This document shows positions 30,945 through 35,444 of a stretch of DNA of 35,444 bases, piece after piece. The stretch's first letter is position 1, and each line of letters opens with the position of its first letter. Location of the stretch: the NCBI GenBank assembly GCA_004557735.1, contig SFFV01000019.1, forward strand, positions 1 to 35,444, read 5' to 3'. Below the pieces are notes generated by a model. It saw only the letters and a list, made by a program, of their open reading frames with translations. It ran no database searches and had not been told where the DNA came from. The translations under genes were made by a program, and so were the position numbers. The DNA comes from Clostridiales bacterium (GTDB lineage Bacteria > Bacillota > Clostridia > Oscillospirales > Oscillospiraceae).

Positions 30945-33533
30945 TTGCCCGCAGAAACCACCCCCATGAAAATGCAGTATAACGCCATCAAGGCCGAGCA
31001 TCCCGATTGCCTGCTCTTTTACCGGCTGGGCGATTTTTACGAGATGTTCGACGATGACGCGATCCTCGGCGCGCGCGAGCTCAGCCTTGCACTCACGACG
31101 CGCGACCGCGGCAAGCCCGAGGACGAGCGCACGCCGATGTGCGGCGTGCCGTACCACAGCGCGGAGCAGTACATCTCCAAGCTCATCGCCAAGGGCTACA
31201 AGGTCGCCGTGTGCGAGCAGATGGAAGATCCCCGGCTCTGCAAGGGTCTCGTCTCGCGCGACATCGTGCGCATCATCTCCCCCGGCACAGTCATGGAAAC
31301 CTCCATGCTGCGCGAGGGCGAGTCGAACTATCTCTGCGCCGTCATGCTGCGCGGCAAGGCGGGCGGATGCGCCTTTGCGGACGTATCGACCGGCGAGGTG
31401 TGCGCGGCGTCGTTTGAATCGGACGCGGCGACGCACATCCAGAACGAGCTTTCCCGCTTCCGCCCGCGCGAGTGCGTGCTCGCGCCGGAGGCGATGCTCA
31501 GCCGCGATATCCGCGACACGCTCGAAAAGCGGCTCGGCAGCCGCGTGGAGCCCGCCGCCGGACGGTTCGATCCCGAAAATGCGCGCAGGGCTATTGCAGA
31601 TCAGTACGGCGAAAACGCCCCCGAGCTCGACGAGATGACGACGCTCGCGCTCGGCGCGCTGCTCGCCTATCTCGCGGACGCGGCGCGCGGCGATATGTCG
31701 CAGCTGCGTGTACCGGATATTTTCACGCGCGGCCGGTATATGGAACTGGACGCCGCGGCGCGGCGCAATCTTGAGCTGACGGAAAATCTCCGCACCGGCG
31801 AAAAGCGCGGCAGCCTTCTCTGGGTGCTCGATAAGACAAAGACCCCGATGGGCGGACGCATGCTCCGAAGCTGGGTAGAGCGGCCGCTGCTCTCTCCGAC
31901 GGCCATCCGGCGGCGGCTCGCCGCAGTGGAGGAGCTTTTCCGCGACAACGTGGGCCGTGCCGAGCTCATCGAAAAGCTCAAGGCCGTCGGCGATATCCAG
32001 CGGCTCACCTCGCGCGCCGTGTACGGCGCGGCGAACGGCCGCGACATGCTCGCGCTCGGCAGCTATCTCTCCGCCGTGCCGGAGATCTTCGCACAGCTCG
32101 GCAAATACCGGAGCGGGATGCTCCGCTCCATTGCCGCGACGGAGCCGCTGGAGAATCTCTGCCGGCTGCTGCGCCGCGCCATCTGCGACGAGCCGCCGTT
32201 CTCCGTGCGCGAGGGCGGCATCCTCCGCCCCGGCTACAGCGAGGAGATTGACCGCCTGCGCAGCATCCGCGACAACGGCGCGAAATGCGTCGCGGAGCTG
32301 GAGGCACGCGAAAAGGAGCGCACCGGCATCAAAAAGCTCAAGATCGGCTACAACAAGGTGTTCGGATATTATATCGACGTGCCGAACTCCGCCGGCGCGG
32401 CCGAGCTGCCGGAGGAATACATACGCAAGCAGACGCTGGTAAACGGCGAGCGGTACTTCACGCCGGAGCTCAAAAAGCTGGAGGACGACATTTCCTCTGC
32501 CCGCGAGCGGATCGAAACGCTGGAATACGACCTCTTCCGTGACGTGCTCCGGCGCGTCGGCGACCGTGTGGACGAGCTGCAGGCGCTCTCCGCGGCGCTC
32601 GCGGAGCTCGACGCGCTCTGCTCGCTCGCCGAGGTCGCGGTGCGCAACAACTATGTCTGCCCGGAGATCGAGGTATCGCGTACCCTCACGATCGCCGAGG
32701 GACGCCACCCGGTCGTCGAGCAGATGCAGCGCGATGCGCTCTTCGTGCCGAACGACACGCACCTGAACGACGCCGACGACCGCGTCGCCATCGTGACCGG
32801 CCCGAACATGGCAGGTAAAAGCACCTATATGCGCCAGACGGCGATCATCGTGCTCATGGCGCAGATCGGCTCGTTCGTTCCGGCGCGCAGCGCGACGGTC
32901 GGCATCTGCGACCGCGTGTTCACGCGCGTCGGCGCGAGCGACGATCTCGCGGGCGGCGCTTCGACGTTTATGGTCGAAATGAGCGAGGTCGCGTCCATAT
33001 TGAAAAACGCGACCGCCGATTCCCTGCTCATCCTTGACGAGATCGGGCGCGGCACGTCCACCTACGACGGCATGGCCATTGCCCGCGCGGTGCTCGAATA
33101 CTGCGCCGACCCGAAAAAGCTCGGCGCGAAAACGATGTTCGCCACGCACTACCATGAGCTCTCCGCGCTCGAAGGGACGATCCCCGGCGTGCGCAATTAC
33201 AATATCAGCGCCAAGCGGCAGAACGGGAAGCTCCTCTTCCTGCGCAAGATCCTGCGCGGGGCCGCCGACGAGAGCTACGGCATCGAGGTCGCAAAGCTCG
33301 CCGGCGTGCCGGAGAGCGTCATCCGCGCGGCGGACGCGCATCTCAAAGAGCTCAACGCGCAGGGCGCGGCGGTGAACGCGGCGGCGCCCGCAAAGCCGGA
33401 GAGCGGGCAGGTGAGCCTGGCCGACGTCGGCGCGGACGCCGTGGCCGAACGGCTTCGTGCGATCGATCCCAACACGCTCTCCCCGCTGGAGGCGCTCCGG
33501 CTGCTCTTTGAACTCAAAAACGATCTCGGATGA
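30945..33533 (+). CDS. mutS: DNA mismatch repair protein MutS
   Basis: 862 residues from a TTG at 30945, chosen because AAGGGGAG lies 7 bases before it and the text then reads PAETTPMKMQYNAIK, the usual MutS start; a frame back to 30867 would overlap miaB. The mismatch-reading F-x-E is F31-Y-E33 in GDFYEMF. The ATPase has GPNMAGKST (from about residue 619), LLILDEIGRGTSTYDG-type Walker B (LILDEIGRGTS) and the FATHYHEL switch. It binds mismatches and recruits MutL, whose gene is here divergent across miaB. Cotranscribed with miaB and probably with the DUF4097 gene. Confidence 0.97.
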   Translation: MPAETTPMKMQYNAIKAEHPDCLLFYRLGDFYEMFDDDAILGARELSLALTTRDRGKPEDERTPMCGVPYHSAEQYISKLIAKGYKVAVCEQMEDPRLCKGLVSRDIVRIISPGTVMETSMLREGESNYLCAVMLRGKAGGCAFADVSTGEVCAASFESDAATHIQNELSRFRPRECVLAPEAMLSRDIRDTLEKRLGSRVEPAAGRFDPENARRAIADQYGENAPELDEMTTLALGALLAYLADAARGDMSQLRVPDIFTRGRYMELDAAARRNLELTENLRTGEKRGSLLWVLDKTKTPMGGRMLRSWVERPLLSPTAIRRRLAAVEELFRDNVGRAELIEKLKAVGDIQRLTSRAVYGAANGRDMLALGSYLSAVPEIFAQLGKYRSGMLRSIAATEPLENLCRLLRRAICDEPPFSVREGGILRPGYSEEIDRLRSIRDNGAKCVAELEAREKERTGIKKLKIGYNKVFGYYIDVPNSAGAAELPEEYIRKQTLVNGERYFTPELKKLEDDISSARERIETLEYDLFRDVLRRVGDRVDELQALSAALAELDALCSLAEVAVRNNYVCPEIEVSRTLTIAEGRHPVVEQMQRDALFVPNDTHLNDADDRVAIVTGPNMAGKSTYMRQTAIIVLMAQIGSFVPARSATVGICDRVFTRVGASDDLAGGASTFMVEMSEVASILKNATADSLLILDEIGRGTSTYDGMAIARAVLEYCADPKKLGAKTMFATHYHELSALEGTIPGVRNYNISAKRQNGKLLFLRKILRGAADESYGIEVAKLAGVPESVIRAADAHLKELNAQGAAVNAAAPAKPESGQVSLADVGADAVAERLRAIDPNTLSPLEALRLLFELKNDLG

Positions 33534-33549
33534 TAAAGGAGAAATCGGG

Positions 33550-34515
33550 ATGAAAAAAGGCGAAAAGGTTCTGCTTGCCCTCGGCGCGCTGCTCGTTGCG
33601 GCGGGCGTGTTCGTCGGCGTGACACTCGGCTGGGACTATTCCCCCAACAGCTATGCCTACAACGACATCGATTTCACTACTGCCGATACGGCAGCCGGCG
33701 AGTGCAGCTTCGTGAGCGTGCGGCTCAGTGATCTTGCGGTGAACATCTGTTCCACGACCGAAAAGACCGTTACGGTCGCCGCGCGGGGCGCGAAAATGCC
33801 GGAGCGCGTGAGCGTTGCGCTCGACGGCGGCGTGCTGCGCATCACGGAGAAAAGGCTCGGCCTGTTCCGGCGGCTTGCGGCCTCGGAGGACGATACGGTC
33901 ATCATCCGCATTCCGGAAAAATGGATCGGAACGGTGGACGCGGCAACACAGTCCGGCGACGTGTATGCGAGCGGGCTGGTAAGCCCGCAGCTTACGCTCC
34001 GCGCGTCAAGCGAGTCGGGTACCGTCAGCGTGTCGGAACTGAAGATCGCGGAGATGCAGCTGACCACGACAAGCGGAGATCTTTATGTCAACACGACCCG
34101 CGGCGGCGCGGTGACCGCTTCAACGACGTCGGGCTATGTGAGCCTTTCCGATGCAAAAACGGAGAACGTGAGCCTCTCGTCCGTGAGCGGGAACATTTTC
34201 GTGCGCAACGCGGAGCTTACCGGCACGCTGACGCTGCACTCCACGAGCGGGGAGATCGACCTTGACGACGTTTCCGCCGGGAGCATAGAAGCCGGTACGA
34301 CCAGCGGCGATCTGGAGCTGGACGAGGTCGATACGCAGAGCCTTGCGTTCACCTCCACGAGCGGCGGCATCTCCGGCGAGCTGCTGCACGCGGAAGAGTT
34401 CGGCGGTTCGATCCATACGGTGAGCGGCAGCGTTTCCGGCGTGCGCCCCAAAGAGGACGGCGCAAGAACGCTCAAAATCGAAACCGTCAGCGGCGACGTT
34501 GACATCGACGGCTGA
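33550..34515 (+). CDS. DUF4097 beta-strand repeat protein, membrane-anchored
   Basis: 321 residues from the ATG at 33550, with AAAGGAGA upstream and 16 bases after the mutS stop. One N-terminal membrane helix (about 7-27, VLLALGALLVAAGVFVGVTL) is followed by an extracellular right-handed beta-helix-like part made of short SGD/SGxVxVxD turns (for example TQSGDVYASGL, TTSGDLYVNT, TTSGDLELDE, VSGDVDIDG at the end). DUF4097 proteins are common in Firmicutes, often near envelope-stress genes; the role is unknown. The position after mutS is probably only transcriptional read-through. Confidence 0.88.
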   Translation: MKKGEKVLLALGALLVAAGVFVGVTLGWDYSPNSYAYNDIDFTTADTAAGECSFVSVRLSDLAVNICSTTEKTVTVAARGAKMPERVSVALDGGVLRITEKRLGLFRRLAASEDDTVIIRIPEKWIGTVDAATQSGDVYASGLVSPQLTLRASSESGTVSVSELKIAEMQLTTTSGDLYVNTTRGGAVTASTTSGYVSLSDAKTENVSLSSVSGNIFVRNAELTGTLTLHSTSGEIDLDDVSAGSIEAGTTSGDLELDEVDTQSLAFTSTSGGISGELLHAEEFGGSIHTVSGSVSGVRPKEDGARTLKIETVSGDVDIDG

Positions 34516-34530
34516 AAGAAGTCCGGCAGA

Positions 34531-34576
34531 AAAAACAGCCCCGCGGCGGCGTTTTTTGAAACGCCGCCGCGGGGCT
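34531..34576 (-). terminator. Terminator hairpin between DUF4097 gene and recombinase
   Basis: An 18-bp stem (34537-34554 with 34559-34576) with a TTTG loop. On the minus strand it is followed by GTTTTTTCTG, so it ends minus-strand transcripts coming from the recombinase side. It probably also ends the mutS-DUF4097 transcript. Confidence 0.75.
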
Positions 34577-34580
34577 TTGC

Positions 34581-34606
34581 GCTTGCGGGCGCAAACTCTG
34601 CGAGGC
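34581..34606 (-). repeat. Second copy of the 18751 palindromic-element end
   Basis: Read on the minus strand it gives GCCTCGCAGAGTTTGCGCCC, one base shorter than GCCTCGCAAGAGTTTGCGCCC at 18751-18771, and continues with CGCAAGCGC against CGCAGGCGC. Confidence 0.6.
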
Positions 34607-34621
34607 TTCTTTGACAGTATG

Positions 34622-34655
34622 AACGGCCGCATTCCCCTTGGGGAATGCGGCCGTT
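34622..34655. repeat. Perfect 16-bp-arm palindrome
   Basis: Arms AACGGCCGCATTCCCC (34622-34637) and its exact complement (34640-34655) are separated by TT. No T-tract follows on either side within a few bases. It lies between the chromosomal DUF4097 gene and the recombinase end, where an insertion junction is expected. Confidence 0.7.
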
Positions 34656-34695
34656 ACGGAATTTTGATCGCGGTTGGGACAGGACGCCTTTCGGA

Positions 34696-35444
34696 TCACT
34701 TCTGGTCCTTGATCGCAGCCTGTGCAGTATAGATAGTGTGGATGATTTTTTCTCTCTTAATTGAGAAATTGTAATCACATCACCGGTATGTAAGGGAGGC
34801 TTATCGCCTCCGCTGTCGAAATCAACAACCGCATTGTTCTTCCGACCTTCTGTTACTATATCAAGCGATGTTGTATCGTGTCCGTCAAGGTTCATATACC
34901 AGCGGAAATGGTTTTTCCCATCAGGAACGATCTTTGAAACGAACTTGCGGATTAGGTCTGGATTGACCTGCGGCTGAGAAAAATCAAGAACGTGGGTGAG
35001 GGTTTCTTTGATCTCATCCCAGCGCAAATCCGGAACTCGTATCTCTTGCTCTGATTGTAACATAGATGCGTACTCATTTTCAAGGTCTGCCAGAACCGCA
35101 TCAATCTTTTGCTTCTGAACGGCAAATTCTTCTTTGGTTATTTCTCCATCGGTTCTCATATCAAGCAGATTGTTCTTTTTTGCTCTATACTTCTCGATTT
35201 GTGAAGCAACCCCCGTGAGGTTTACCTTCTTCGGAACGTCAGCCCGATAGCACTCATTGATGAGGTCACAGGTCTTTGAAATGACCTCATTCTTATCGAT
35301 CCATATTCTTTCAAAAATGAACTTAGCCATTAAGTCTAATTTCCAGTCTGCAATCATCGGCTGATCGCAGTACCCCGTATCATCAACCCCTGCTTTGCGG
35401 CGTGAAGCTGCTGAACCGTTCTTTAACTGGTTGTAGCACTGGTA
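34696..35444 (-). CDS. Large serine recombinase, C-terminal part (frameshifted; 5' end outside window)
   Basis: The frame is open to the window edge. From the edge it reads YQCYNQLKNGSAASRR and DDTGYCDQP, a zinc-ribbon-like segment with few of the usual cysteines, then DWKLDLMAKFIFERIW, a long coiled coil (about 35260-35060) and VSKIVPDGKNHFRWYMN, all typical of the C-terminal half of Tn4451/Tn5397-type large serine recombinases. The natural end is IIHTIYTAQAAIKDQK and the TGA at 34698-34696, reached only after a one-base shift in an A6 run (34746-34751). The unshifted frame runs on as nonsense into the antisense of the DUF4097 gene. The DNA here is clearly AT-richer than the rest of the window, so this is a mobile element. 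Confidence 0.8.

Noticed and set aside
30795..33341. 848-codon open frame on the minus strand across mutS
   Set aside because: It mirrors mutS codons; MutS motifs are complete on the plus strand.
34134..34695. Extension of the recombinase frame into the antisense of the DUF4097 gene
   Set aside because: It is nonsense after the A6 shift; the natural stop is at 34698-34696 in the neighbouring frame.
1..35444. tRNA, rRNA or known riboswitch genes
   Set aside because: No cloverleaf with CCA-type end, no rRNA segment and no SAM, cobalamin or other riboswitch core was recognised by eye in the intergenic gaps; a covariance-model scan would be needed to be certain.

Overview
The window is GC-rich (roughly 60 % by eye) chromosomal DNA from a Gram-positive bacterium of the class Clostridia, most likely an Oscillospiraceae/Ruminococcaceae-type gut anaerobe. 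The evidence is the DivIVA–SepF–YggS division cluster, a CymR/IscR-type Rrf2 regulator beside cysK, a RelQ-type alarmone synthetase, a GlpABC-like FAD oxidoreductase trio with DUF1667, and a miaB/mutS/mutL/miaA/hfq neighbourhood. No tRNA, rRNA or CRISPR array was seen. Most genes are housekeeping genes. Accessory or decaying material lies at the left edge (repeat-rich surface protein), around 7.7-8.1 kb, inside the pentose operon (11.5-13.5 kb) and at the right edge (serine recombinase).

Layout. 1-2436: 3' part of a surface protein with six MBG-like repeats and a metallophosphoesterase-like C-terminal domain that has lost its metal ligands; a short deletion in repeat 2 breaks the frame. 2510-4154: cysK and a divergent Fe-S-type Rrf2 regulator sharing a region with a good operator candidate. 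4276-7731: relQ, a SulP anion transporter (minus strand) and a PHP-domain phosphoesterase, each with its own promoter. 7732-8292: long hairpin, a short orphan reading frame and a terminator. 8293-13429: pentose operon (LyxK-like kinase, AraD-like 4-epimerase, ribokinase-family kinase, eroded SIS isomerase, GPH symporter), closed by a bidirectional terminator at 13541-13582.

From 26239 down to 13594 nearly everything lies on the minus strand in one long gene series: miaA, hfq, HlyD-like protein, yggS, sepF, divIVA, ileS, lspA (with a long disordered tail), rluD, and the GlpA-like / GlpB-like / DUF1667 trio. Several junctions are ATGA overlaps. This is the usual Clostridia division/wall cluster joined to a tRNA-modification/RNA-chaperone pair and a redox module. 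degV (26318-27163, plus) interrupts the mutL-miaA order. mutL (minus) is divergent from miaB-mutS-DUF4097 (plus, 29506-34515). The right end is the C-terminal part of a large serine recombinase on lower-GC DNA, frameshifted in an A6 tract, marking the edge of a mobile element that continues beyond the window.

The main points for a second look are the ligand-less phosphoesterase domain, a divergent operator at cysK/rrf2, serial gene erosion in the pentose operon, the LspA tail, two strong hairpin/T-tract signals pointing against the minus-strand operon, and three families of palindromic intergenic elements. I did not find a convincing wholly new multi-gene system.
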